Positions 27,940 through 38,759 of a stretch of DNA of 64,000 nucleotides are shown piece by piece. Position 1 is the stretch's first letter. Each line of letters begins with the position of its first letter. The position numbers and the translations under genes are program-made. The notes under the pieces are model-generated. The model was given only the letters and a program-made list of their open reading frames with translations. It made no database searches and had not been told where the DNA came from. The DNA lies in NCBI RefSeq assembly GCF_007830635.1, contig NZ_VLLA01000032.1, forward strand, positions 1-64,000. Reading direction: 5' to 3'. This DNA is from Bradyrhizobium huanghuaihaiense (lineage in GTDB: Bacteria; Pseudomonadota; Alphaproteobacteria; Rhizobiales; Xanthobacteraceae).

Positions 27940-27984
27940 TTGACAGCGAAACCACTTCGTTTGATAGTTCAATAAACATTGAAC
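27940..27984 (+). promoter_or_regulatory. MFS promoter overlapped by ArsR operator copy 2
   Basis: TTGACA (27940-27945), a 17-base spacer and GATAGT (27963-27968) form a plausible sigma-70 promoter. The perfect palindrome GTTCAAT-AAAC-ATTGAAC (27967-27984) overlaps the -10 box and the probable start site, the classical position for repression. Confidence 0.65.
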
Positions 27985-28000
27985 ATAGGGATGACTATCA

Positions 28001-29170
28001 ATGAGCGTGTTCTGGCTGGCCCTCGGGGCCTTTGCGATCGGCACCGAAGGCTTTGTGATTGCTGGGCTTTTGCCTGCGATTGCGGGCGACCTTTCGATTT
28101 CGGTCTCGGCCGCCGGCCAATTGGTCACCGCTTACGCCCTCACCTATGCCGTGGGCTCGCCGGTCCTCGCAGTGGCGCTAAACAATGTCGACCGCCGCAC
28201 CGTGCTGGCCCTGGCACTGACGACCTTCATTGCCGGAAACCTCGCGGCGATGGTGGCCTCCAACTACGCCCTGCTGCTGGCCTCGCGGATGCTGATGGCG
28301 CTGGGGTCCGGGCTGTGCATGCCGACGGCGCTCGCCGTATCGGTCGCTGTCGCCTCGCCCGAACGGCGTGGCCGCGCGGTGGCATTGGTGACCTCGGGCC
28401 TCACGGTTGCGACCGTCATCGGCGTTCCCCTCGGCAATCTCGTCGGGAGCTTGTTCGGCTGGCGCGCGACCTTTGCCATGGTCGCGCTGATCGGCGCTGT
28501 CGCACTCGCCGGCCTGCTGCTCGGCCTGCCCCGCGGCCTGCCGCGCAACACCGCTTCGCTAAGCGACCGGTTGGCGGTCGCCCGTCACAGAAACGTCCTG
28601 ATCGCGCTGCTGATCACCATTCTCTGGGCGCTCGGCGGCTTCACGGTGTTCACCTATTTCGCGATCCCGTTGCGCGGCCTCGGCTTCGACGCCTCGCAGA
28701 TCAGCCTGGCGCTGCTGGTGTTTGGCGGCGCGGCCGCGATCGGGAACATGCTCGGCGGCGCGCTGGCCGACCGGCTCGGCACGCTGACCACCGCAGCCCT
28801 CGGGCTCGCCGGCATGGCGAGCGCGCTGATCCTGCATTCGCTGGTCCTCAAATTGATGCCGGGACAGGCCCACTACGCGGTGCTGGGCGCGATCTTCCTG
28901 TGGGGCATCTCGGGCTGGGCGTTCTATCCGGCCCAGATCGCCAGCATCATCCGGATCGAACCGCAGGCCTCGATGATCGCGCTCTCGCTCAACGCCTCGT
29001 CGATGTATCTGGGGTTTGCCATCGGCGGGGCCTTGGGGGGCGCGGTGCTGGCCACCCTGTCGCCGACCGACCTCGGCTGGATCGGCGGATCGAGCGTCGC
29101 GGCCTCGCTTCTGGTGCATCTCGCCCGTGGCTGGCAGGCCCGGCCAAAACCCGTCAAAATTGCCGGTTGA
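28001..29170 (+). CDS. MFS (DHA1-type) efflux transporter
   Basis: 389 aa, about twelve helices. It begins FWLALGAFAIGTEGFVIAGL, the GTEGF pattern common in AraJ/YdhP-type drug-efflux carriers, and has the motif A region ALNNVDRRTVLALAL and motif C-like ASRMLMALGSGLCMPTALAV. It would export a drug, sugar or aromatic compound by proton antiport. A divergent ArsR-type repressor with two operators controls it. It ends 140 bases before carB and may read into the hairpin ahead of that gene. Confidence 0.92.
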   Translation: MSVFWLALGAFAIGTEGFVIAGLLPAIAGDLSISVSAAGQLVTAYALTYAVGSPVLAVALNNVDRRTVLALALTTFIAGNLAAMVASNYALLLASRMLMALGSGLCMPTALAVSVAVASPERRGRAVALVTSGLTVATVIGVPLGNLVGSLFGWRATFAMVALIGAVALAGLLLGLPRGLPRNTASLSDRLAVARHRNVLIALLITILWALGGFTVFTYFAIPLRGLGFDASQISLALLVFGGAAAIGNMLGGALADRLGTLTTAALGLAGMASALILHSLVLKLMPGQAHYAVLGAIFLWGISGWAFYPAQIASIIRIEPQASMIALSLNASSMYLGFAIGGALGGAVLATLSPTDLGWIGGSSVAASLLVHLARGWQARPKPVKIAG

Positions 29171-29254
29171 TGGGCGTTTTTCGGGGTTTCGCCGCCCCGA
29201 AAACTGGTCTAAGACCCACCCGCGCGCGAGGGAGACCCCCGCGCTCTCGCTCAA

Positions 29255-29283
29255 GGGACGCGCGGCAAGCGCGCCCTTTTTTT
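29255..29283 (+). terminator. Hairpin with seven T's ahead of carB
   Basis: Arms GGG(A)CGCGC and GCGCGCCC followed by TTTTTTT end only 28 bases before the carB ATG. It may be the end of the MFS transcript. If carB is transcribed from farther upstream, it would instead be an attenuator in the carB leader. Confidence 0.75.
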
Positions 29284-29311
29284 GTGCCCAAAATCCAGCC
29301 CGCGAGCGGTG

Positions 29312-32776
<3,465 letters not shown>

Positions 32777-32981
32777 TCGCGAGCGGCGGTGAACCCGCCG
32801 CTAAGTGATTGGCAATGAAGCTACAATGGCCGGAGGAACTGTCCCGGCCATGTGGTTGTTCTGTTCCGGCGCCAGACCCACATAACGTTCCGGTGGCGGC
32901 GTGTTCAGCCCCGGACATATCGACGAATCAAGGTTGCCGCGCCCCTCTGTGGGGCGCGCCGGCCGAAGGACGAGAGAAGAG

Positions 32982-33455
32982 ATGGAAAAGGTTCCGATGA
33001 CCCAGGCCGGCTTTGTCGCGCTCGGGGAAGAATTGAAGAAGCGCCAGTCGGAGGACCGTCCGCGGATCATCGAGCACATCGCCGAGGCGCGCTCGCACGG
33101 AGACCTGTCGGAAAACGCGGAATACCATGCCGCGAAGGAAGAGCAGTCCCACAATGAGGGCCGCATCGCCGAGCTCGAGGACAAGCTCGCGCGGGCCGAC
33201 ATCATCGACATCTCGAAGCTGTCCGGCGACACCATCAAGTTCGGCGCCACCGTGACGCTGGTCGACGAGGACACCGAGAAGAAGACGGTGTGGCAGATCG
33301 TCGGCGAGGTCGAGGCCGACGCCAAGAAGGGCCGCATCTCCATCACTTCGCCGCTCGCGCGCGCGCTGATCGGCAAGAAGAAGGGCTCGACCGTCGAGGT
33401 CAATGCCCCCGGCGGCGCCAAGGCGTATGAGATCACCAAGGTGGAGTGGCGGTAA
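32982..33455 (+). CDS. greA: Transcript cleavage factor GreA
   Basis: 157 aa. The N-terminal coiled coil has the catalytic acidic tip in SHGDLSENAEYHAAKEEQ; the C-terminal FKBP-like domain has FGATVTLVDEDTEKK and ITSPLARALIGKKKGSTVEV. It rescues backtracked RNA polymerase. The ATG at 32982 follows GAGAAGAG. It lies 205 bases downstream of carB and is closed by a good terminator. Confidence 0.97.
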   Translation: MEKVPMTQAGFVALGEELKKRQSEDRPRIIEHIAEARSHGDLSENAEYHAAKEEQSHNEGRIAELEDKLARADIIDISKLSGDTIKFGATVTLVDEDTEKKTVWQIVGEVEADAKKGRISITSPLARALIGKKKGSTVEVNAPGGAKAYEITKVEWR

Positions 33456-33491
33456 GCATTTGCCGCTGCGGGCAAGATGACGTTTCGAAAA

Positions 33492-33515
33492 GGCCGCGCA
33501 ACGCGCGGCCTTTTT
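33492..33515 (+). terminator. greA intrinsic terminator
   Basis: Stem GGCCGCG/CGCGGCC (33492-33498 with 33504-33510), loop CAACG, preceded by AAAA and followed by TTTTTG. It ends 60 bases past the greA stop. Confidence 0.9.
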
Positions 33516-33541
33516 GTTTCTGGGTGTTGCCCACCACACGT

Positions 33542-33619
33542 GTCATTGCGAGCGCAGCGAAGCAATCCAGACTGCCGCCGCGGAAAGACTCTGGATTGCT
33601 TCGCTACGCTCGCAATGAC
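33542..33619. repeat. Inverted repeat GTCATTGCGAGCGCAGCGAA...TTCGCTACGCTCGCAATGAC
   Basis: A 78-base element whose ends (about 28 bases, through CAATCCAGA/TCTGGATTG) are nearly perfect inverted copies around a CTGCCGCCGCGGAAAGAC centre. It would fold as one long hairpin. It sits between greA and the second copy of the GTCACCCTGAGG element. Confidence 0.85.
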
Positions 33620-33651
33620 GGTGTTGATGCACCCAGCACCACTCCAGCACC

Positions 33652-33823
33652 GTCACCCTGAGGTGGCCGCTTCTTCAGCGGCCCTCGAAGGGCGACGGCC
33701 CCCCGGTTGCCGCGCGCCGCTGCATCTCGGCCGTGCATCCTTCGAGGCTCCCCATGGGACGCGTTGCGTCCCATGCCTCGCGCCTCCAGCGACGAGCGCT
33801 ACGCGCTCGCGCGGGGATGACGG
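33652..33823. repeat. Dispersed intergenic inverted repeat, copy 2 (GTCACCCTGAGG family)
   Basis: Its first 49 bases are identical to the element at 5062. The rest diverges but keeps CATCCTTCGAGGCTCCC and the GGGATGAC end. It ends about 30 bases before the lrp stop codon on the other strand; a run of ten G's follows at 33839. Confidence 0.85.
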
Positions 33824-33851
33824 AATTGGCAGGGCGTGGGGGGGGGGGCGC

Positions 33852-34331
33852 CTACCGTCTTCCCTTCACCTCGAGCGGCACCGCCGCTTCGTATTTCGAA
33901 TTATGCAGCACCAGTGACGTCCGCACGTTGCGCACGTGGGGCGCGGCGGTCAGGTGCGTCACGAAATCCTGGAACGTCGCCATGTCTGGCGCGACGCATT
34001 TCAGGATGAAATCGACCTCGCCCGACAGCATCCAGCATTCCCGCACCAGCGGCTCGGCGCGGACGAACTCCTCGAAGGCGCGCAAGTCAGCCTCGGCCTG
34101 GCTGGACAGGTGCACGGCGGCAAACACCGTGACGTCGAAACCCAACTTTCGCGCATCCAGCAGCCCGCGATAGCCGTGGATGTAGCCCTCCTCCTCCAGC
34201 GCCCGGACCCGGCGCAGGCAGGGCGGCGGCGAGATGCCGACGCGCTTGGCCAGCTCGACATTGGTGATTCGACCGTCGGCCTGAATCTCGGTGAGAATTT
34301 TCAGGTCGATCTCGTCTAGGCTCCGCGACAC
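33852..34331 (-). CDS. Lrp/AsnC-family transcriptional regulator
   Basis: 159 aa: N-terminal helix-turn-helix (DEIDLKILTEIQADGRITN, VELAKRVGISPPPCLRRVRA) and a C-terminal RAM ligand-binding domain (CWMLSGEVDFILKCVAPDMA). A GTG start at 34331 has AGGAG about ten bases upstream; an ATG at 34388 would add 19 residues. Divergent from trxB. A perfect GCGCAAT-TTT-ATTGCGC palindrome 77 bases upstream is a likely self-binding site. The lrp-trxB-lsrB neighbourhood is known from other rhizobia. Confidence 0.9.
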   Translation of the reverse strand: MSRSLDEIDLKILTEIQADGRITNVELAKRVGISPPPCLRRVRALEEEGYIHGYRGLLDARKLGFDVTVFAAVHLSSQAEADLRAFEEFVRAEPLVRECWMLSGEVDFILKCVAPDMATFQDFVTHLTAAPHVRNVRTSLVLHNSKYEAAVPLEVKGRR

Positions 34332-34407
34332 GTGATTGGAACTCCTGGCCTTTGCGGCGGTATTGGGTGGGTCTGTCGCAATCCTCATAGCCTAGTCCGC
34401 ACCGTTA

Positions 34408-34424
34408 GCGCAATTTTATTGCGC
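34408..34424. promoter_or_regulatory. Lrp-type operator palindrome GCGCAATTTTATTGCGC
   Basis: A 17-base perfect palindrome with an A/T centre lies in the divergent lrp-trxB region. A further half site GCGCAAT follows at 34430-34436. This layout fits Lrp/AsnC binding and autoregulation. Confidence 0.6.
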
Positions 34425-34598
34425 GTGCAGCGCAATCGACTTTTGTTCCCTGTTGGAAAAATCCGCCGACAGGGAATGCAATTCTTGCATAGCTCACCAG
34501 AAGGCTTAGATTAGCTCTGATATTTCAGCGCCTCCGCGAGGCCTCCCGGCACGTTCCGCGCCCGCGCTGCAAATCCCCCGTGAAAGGCGTCCATCGAA

Positions 34599-35564
34599 AT
34601 GTCCGCTCCTGTTCATGCAAAGGTCGTCATTATTGGCTCCGGCCCCGCCGGTTACACCGCCGCGATCTACGCCGCGCGCGCGATGCTCGAGCCGATCCTG
34701 ATCCAGGGCATCCAGCCGGGCGGCCAGCTCACCATCACCACCGACGTCGAGAACTATCCGGGCTTCGCCGACGTGATCCAGGGCCCGTGGCTGATGGAGC
34801 AGATGGAGAAGCAGGCGGTCCACGTCGGCACCACGATCGTCACCGATCTGGTCATCAAGCTCGACACGACGCAGCGGCCGTTCCGCCTCACCTGCGACAG
34901 CGGCGACGTCTATCTCGCCGACGCCGTCATCCTCGCCACCGGCGCGCAGGCGCGCTGGCTCGGGCTGCCGTCCGAAGCGAAGTTTCAAGGCGGCGGCGTC
35001 TCGGCCTGCGCCACCTGCGACGGCTTCTTCTACCGCAACAAGGAGGTCGTGGTGGTCGGCGGCGGCAACACCGCGGTCGAGGAGGCCCTGTACCTCACCA
35101 ACCATGCCTCGCAGGTCACCATCGTGCATCGTCGCGATCACTTCCGTGCCGAGCGCATCCTGCAGGAACGCCTGTTCAAGCACCCGAAGATCAAGGTGAT
35201 CTGGGACTCCGCCGTCGACGAGATCTGCGGCACCGAGAACCCGAACAAGGTCACCCATGTCCGCCTGAAGAACGTCAAGACCGGCGCGCTCACGGACGTG
35301 AAGACCGACGGCATCTTCATCGCCATCGGCCATGCCCCGGCGACCGAGCTGGTCAAGGGTCAGGTCAAGCTCAAACCGTCGGGCTATGTCGAAGTCGCCC
35401 CGAACTCGACCGCGACCTCGGTGCCCGGCCTGTTCGCCGCCGGCGACGTCGCCGACGAGACCTATCGCCAGGCCGTAACGGCCGCCGGCCTCGGCTGCAT
35501 GGCAGCACTCGAAGCCGAACGTTTCCTGGCCCTGCGCGCCAGCGAGCGCGCCGCAGCGGAATGA
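34599..35564 (+). CDS. trxB: Thioredoxin-disulfide reductase
   Basis: The 321-aa flavoenzyme has the FAD-binding GSGPAGYTAAIYAARA at the N-terminus, the redox pair in SACATCDGFFYRNKEVV, NADPH-binding GGGNTAVEEALYL and C-terminal FAD motif GLFAAGDVADETYRQAVTAA. It reduces thioredoxin with NADPH. Its TGA overlaps an ATG of the following LysR gene, so the two are coupled. Confidence 0.97.
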   Translation: MSAPVHAKVVIIGSGPAGYTAAIYAARAMLEPILIQGIQPGGQLTITTDVENYPGFADVIQGPWLMEQMEKQAVHVGTTIVTDLVIKLDTTQRPFRLTCDSGDVYLADAVILATGAQARWLGLPSEAKFQGGGVSACATCDGFFYRNKEVVVVGGGNTAVEEALYLTNHASQVTIVHRRDHFRAERILQERLFKHPKIKVIWDSAVDEICGTENPNKVTHVRLKNVKTGALTDVKTDGIFIAIGHAPATELVKGQVKLKPSGYVEVAPNSTATSVPGLFAAGDVADETYRQAVTAAGLGCMAALEAERFLALRASERAAAE

Positions 35565-36493
35565 AGATCATGCCCCGAACACGCGACGGATTTACGGATA
35601 TGGACTGGGACAAGCTGAAGGTGTTTCACGCGGCGGCGGAAGCGGGCAGCTTCACGCATGCGGGCGAGCAACTCGGCCTGTCGCAATCGGCGGTCTCCCG
35701 CCAGGTCTCGGCGCTGGAGCAGGAGCTCTCGGTCTCGCTGTTCCACCGCCACGCCCGCGGCCTGATCCTCACCGAGCAGGGCGACCTGTTGTTCCGCACC
35801 GCGCATGACGTGTTCATGCAGCTCCAGGCGGCGCGCGCGAAGCTGACCGACAGCCGCGAGCGGCCGAGCGGCGATCTCAAGATCACCACCACGCCCGGCG
35901 TCGGCATCAACTGGCTGATCCCGCGGCTCGGCGAGTTCACCGCGCTCTATCCGGAGATCCGGATCTCGCTGATCGTCACCGACGAGGAGCTCGACCTGTC
36001 GATGCGCGAGGCTGACGTTGCCATCCGCACCCGCAAGCCGACGCAGCCGGATCTGATCCAGCGCAAGCTGTTCGCGATGGGATTCCACGCCTATTGCTCG
36101 CCGGAATACATCAAGCGCTTCGGCACGCCGCGGACGCTGGAGGAACTCGACTCCCACCGCATCATCACGCTCTCCGACGGCAACTTCGCGCCGCATCTGC
36201 AGAACCGCAACTGGCTGGTCGAAGCCGCGCGCAACGGCTCGGGTCCGCGCGAGGCGTACTTCAAGGTCAACAACATCCTTGGCCTCGTGCGCGCCTGTCA
36301 GCAGGGCCTCGGCATCGCCGCGCTGCCCGACTATCTGGTCGAAGAGCAGAGCAAGCTCGTACAACTGTTCGGCGAATCGGATTCGATCCAGCTCGACACC
36401 TATTTCGTCTATCCCGAGGAGTTGAAGACAGTCGCGCGCGTGCAGGTGTTCCGCGACTTCGTGGTGAGCAAGGCGCAGCGCTGGCCGTCCTGA
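35561..36493 (+). CDS. LysR-family regulator of the LsrB/VtlR type
   Basis: 310 aa: helix-turn-helix DKLKVFHAAAEAGSFTHAGE, QLGLSQSAVSRQVSALEQEL, then a periplasmic-binding-like effector domain (INWLIPRLGEFTALYPEIRI). Sequence style and position directly after trxB match LsrB/VtlR of other Rhizobiales, which control cell-surface and small-RNA (AbcR) genes; assignment is by resemblance. Starts at 35561 (overlapping the trxB stop), 35570 and 35600 (MDWDKLKVF) are all possible; 35600 is the most conserved point. A small-RNA-like region follows. Confidence 0.85.
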   Translation: MKIMPRTRDGFTDMDWDKLKVFHAAAEAGSFTHAGEQLGLSQSAVSRQVSALEQELSVSLFHRHARGLILTEQGDLLFRTAHDVFMQLQAARAKLTDSRERPSGDLKITTTPGVGINWLIPRLGEFTALYPEIRISLIVTDEELDLSMREADVAIRTRKPTQPDLIQRKLFAMGFHAYCSPEYIKRFGTPRTLEELDSHRIITLSDGNFAPHLQNRNWLVEAARNGSGPREAYFKVNNILGLVRACQQGLGIAALPDYLVEEQSKLVQLFGESDSIQLDTYFVYPEELKTVARVQVFRDFVVSKAQRWPS

Positions 36494-36587
36494 TTTCCGC
36501 ATGTCTGACATGCGGCCTCGGCTGTTGCTGCATGGCGCTCGTCAAGCCCATACTGTTTGCACGCTGAGCCTTCGCGTTGCGCATTTG

Positions 36588-36695
36588 TCCCCCTCCTCCA
36601 GTGGCGCGGGAGTTCAGTAATCCCTCTTGGAAGGTGATTGTGTCGGCCTCACGTGGCCAATACCTAAGCCGGGCCCTTCGGGTCCGGCTTTTTTT
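36588..36695 (+). ncRNA. Candidate AbcR-like small RNA downstream of the LsrB-type gene
   Basis: A non-coding stretch begins at about 36588 and ends in a strong terminator: nine-pair stem AGCCGGGCC/GGTCCGGCT (36667-36689) with seven T's. It contains two C/U-rich single-strand-like motifs, CCTCCTCC (36591-36598) and TCCCTCTTGG (36621-36630), able to pair with ribosome binding sites. Known AbcR/alpha-r15 RNAs lie right after lsrB in other rhizobia and carry such motifs. A weak TTGCAC box (36557) lies upstream. Sequence match to the family was not tested. Confidence 0.55.
36667..36695 (+). terminator. Strong intrinsic terminator
   Basis: Stem AGCCGGGCC/GGTCCGGCT with a CTTCG loop and TTTTTTT. 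It would end both LsrB read-through and the candidate small RNA. Confidence 0.88.
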
Positions 36696-36727
36696 CTGCC
36701 GAAAACGGCTTTCGCCTTCCGCGTGTA

Positions 36728-36897
36728 TTGACAGTTTTGGGTGCCCCCCGCATCATTTGCCAATGATCACGAAGTCGTGCGCACGCGTTTCGAAAAAAGG
36801 CCCCCATCCGGGGACCTCGGAGTTTTGCGCGCGCTTTTAACGGCTTCGTCATCGCGAGCTAAATCCCGAAAACCCCGCCGCCTGGACGGGGTTTTTT
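36728..36897 (+). ncRNA. Promoter-to-terminator unit: second small RNA or leader of the dapA-like gene
   Basis: TTGACA (36728-36733), 17 bases, CATCAT (36751-36756), then about 135 bases without a credible frame, then terminator AACCCCG/CGGGGTT with six T's (36871-36897). The dapA-like ATG is only 45 bases further. It is either an independent small RNA or an attenuated leader. Confidence 0.45.
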
Positions 36898-36941
36898 CAT
36901 GTGCCCTCCGTCTCAGGTTTTTCCCGAGAAGGAGATGGAAC

Positions 36942-37850
36942 ATGACCGAACTACGCGAACATTTGCACGGGCTGTGGCTGCCGCTGGTGACGCCGTTCCG
37001 TGACGGCAAGCTGGACGAGACCTCACTGCGACGGCTGATCCGGCATTACAGCGGACAGGCTGTCGACGGCTTCATCCTGGGGGCGACCTCAGGCGAAGGC
37101 ATGACGCTGCGGGAGGGCGAGCTCGAGCGCCTCGTTGCCGTCGTGCGCGACGAGATGGCATCCGGCCGCCGCACCTTGCCGATCTGCCTCGGGCTGTCGG
37201 GCGCGGACACCGCGCGGCTGAAGGATCGCCTCGACGAAACCGCGGACTGGCCGATCGAGGGCTACCTGATCGCGAGCCCGTATTACGTGCGGCCGTCGCA
37301 GCGCGGGCTGCTGGCGCATTTCGAGGCGCTCGCCGACCACGCCGCGTGGCCGATCGCGCTCTACAACATTCCCTATCGCTGCGCGGTCAACATCACCAAC
37401 CAGACCATGCTGCGGCTTGCCGAGCATCCCAACATCGTCGGCCTCAAGGATTGCGGCGCCAGCCGCGAGCAATCGATCGCGCTGCTGCGCGACCGGCCGA
37501 AGAGTTTCCGCGTGCTGACCGGCGAGGATGCGAACTATCTCGAGGCACTCACCGACGGCGCCGACGGCGGCATCGTGCTGTCCGCTCATGTCGAGACCGC
37601 GACGTTCGCCGCGGTGTACGCCGAGGCGAAGCGCGGCAACCATGACGCTGCGCAGGCGCGCTGGCATGAGGTCGCCGAGCTGACGAAGCTGCTGTTCACC
37701 GAGCCGAGCCCCGCGCCGGCGAAGTACTGGTTATGGCGCAGCGGTTTGATCGACAGCCCCGAAGTGCGCCTGCCGATGGTGGAAGTGAGCAGCGAGCTTG
37801 CGGCCACGATCGATCGCGAGATCGAGCGGCGGATGAAAGTCGCGGCGTAG
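36942..37850 (+). CDS. DapA/N-acetylneuraminate-lyase family aldolase
   Basis: 302-aa TIM-barrel aldolase. Pyruvate-type Schiff-base Lys in NIVGLKDCGASRE, the Tyr of the proton relay in IALYNIPYRCAVN and the carboxylate-binding GATSGEGMTLREGE are present. This could be a 4-hydroxy-tetrahydrodipicolinate synthase, but the family also makes or cleaves other 2-keto acids. Its stand-alone location after a regulatory RNA region argues for a catabolic or special role. ATG at 36942 follows GAAGGAG. Confidence 0.85.
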   Translation: MTELREHLHGLWLPLVTPFRDGKLDETSLRRLIRHYSGQAVDGFILGATSGEGMTLREGELERLVAVVRDEMASGRRTLPICLGLSGADTARLKDRLDETADWPIEGYLIASPYYVRPSQRGLLAHFEALADHAAWPIALYNIPYRCAVNITNQTMLRLAEHPNIVGLKDCGASREQSIALLRDRPKSFRVLTGEDANYLEALTDGADGGIVLSAHVETATFAAVYAEAKRGNHDAAQARWHEVAELTKLLFTEPSPAPAKYWLWRSGLIDSPEVRLPMVEVSSELAATIDREIERRMKVAA

Positions 37851-37856
37851 CGCTCT

Positions 37857-38016
37857 TACCCTCCCCTGGAGGGGGAGGGTCGATCGCGCGCAGCGCGAGC
37901 GGGGTGGGGTGACGGTCTCTCCGCGACGACCTGCCCGAGTGGAGAGATCACCCCACCCCGTCACGCGCCTCGCTTCGCTCGTTCGCGTGCCGACCCTCCC
38001 CCTCCAGGGGAGGGTA
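37857..38016. repeat. Dispersed repeat, CCTCCCCTGGAGGGGGAGG family, copy 2
   Basis: A 160-base inverted element matching 22287-22443 in arms and centre (GGTGGGGTGAC, GAGAGATCACCCCACCCCG). It starts right after the dapA-like gene and could end its transcript. Confidence 0.85.
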
Positions 38017-38133
38017 AGAGAGGCGCCGTGGTTAACCGCGCGCCAACACCCTTCGCAGCTGCCGCATGGTGCATCCACGGCTCGTTTACGAGACCGCGCC
38101 TATCGTTTGTCCCAAAGTCTGCCAAAAGGGGGA

Positions 38134-38286
38134 ATGACCATGGGGTATCGCACCCGGCCTACGGCCGCGCAGCAATTCGCGCCCGCCGATCTCATGCGGG
38201 GAATTCTCGTCGTCTCGTCGTTCGGGTTCTGGGCGGTGGTGCTCGGCCTGATGCCGGTGCTGGTGTTTCGGGTCTGGCTGGCCTGA
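38134..38286 (+). CDS. Tiny single-helix membrane protein
   Basis: 50 aa: a short polar N-terminus (YRTRPTAAQQFAPADLMR) and one transmembrane helix (GILVVSSFGFWAVVLGLMPV). The ATG at 38134 follows a G-rich ribosome site (AAAGGGGG). Its C-terminal pattern (LGLMPVLVFRVWLA) resembles the end of the next small protein (LTLSPVIVFYMLMVA). No family recognised. Confidence 0.65.
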   Translation: MTMGYRTRPTAAQQFAPADLMRGILVVSSFGFWAVVLGLMPVLVFRVWLA

Positions 38287-38381
38287 GGCGGCGACCCGCG
38301 GGGATGGTTAAACGCAAGTGGCAAATGCGCTCAAAATGCGAGCGGGCCTCTAAGCCGGAATTTTAAAACATCCCGCGTAGC

Positions 38382-38582
38382 GTGACGCCCATAAGCGAAG
38401 AAATCGCGGGGGCGTTTGTGAATAGTCATAATGAAATGGCGTCGCATTTCGGCGCCGGACAGCGGAGCCTGTCCAATGAAGAGAACTTCACCACCGAGGA
38501 CATCCTCTGGGCCGTCGGCATCTGGTCGGTGATCCTGACGCTGTCGCCGGTCATCGTGTTCTACATGCTGATGGTGGCGTGA
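38382..38582 (+). CDS. Small single-helix membrane protein
   Basis: 66 aa starting at a GTG (38382): polar N-terminus with LSNEENFTTEDILWAVG, then a helix SVILTLSPVIVFYMLMVA at the extreme C-terminus. An internal ATG at 38430 (MASHFGAGQ) could be the true start. The similar tail and position suggest it is related to the preceding 50-aa protein. Function unknown. Confidence 0.6.
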   Translation: MTPISEEIAGAFVNSHNEMASHFGAGQRSLSNEENFTTEDILWAVGIWSVILTLSPVIVFYMLMVA

Positions 38583-38594
38583 CTTCCATCTTCT

Positions 38595-38688
38595 GTCATT
38601 CCGGAGCGCCCGAAGGCGAATTACGGTGCGCAATTGCGCACCTGAGAATCTCGAGATTCCGGGTTGCGCTGCGCGCCCCCGGAATGAC
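38595..38688. repeat. Dispersed repeat, GTCATTCCGG...CCGGAATGAC family, copy 3
   Basis: A 94-base copy with GGTGCGCAATTGCGCACCTG and AGAATCTCGAGATTCCGGG in the centre, shared with 13093. Non-coding. Confidence 0.85.
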
Positions 38689-38706
38689 AAGTGAGCCCGG
38701 AAACGC

Positions 38707-38734
38707 AAAACGCGCGGACCTTCCCGCGCGTTTT
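38707..38734. terminator. Bidirectional terminator after the parA-type gene
   Basis: Perfect 11-pair stem AAAACGCGCGG/CCGCGCGTTTT with six-base loop ACCTTC. It lies 25 bases beyond the ParA stop on the minus strand and would also end plus-strand transcription. Confidence 0.88.
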
Positions 38735-38759
38735 CCGTCCGGGGAATGATTTATGAAAA

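Noticed and set aside
34580..35560. N-terminal extension of the LysR frame over trxB
   Set aside because: The open frame extends through trxB only because trxB is GC-rich; the extra 327 residues are Arg/His-rich nonsense. The LysR start is at or after 35561.
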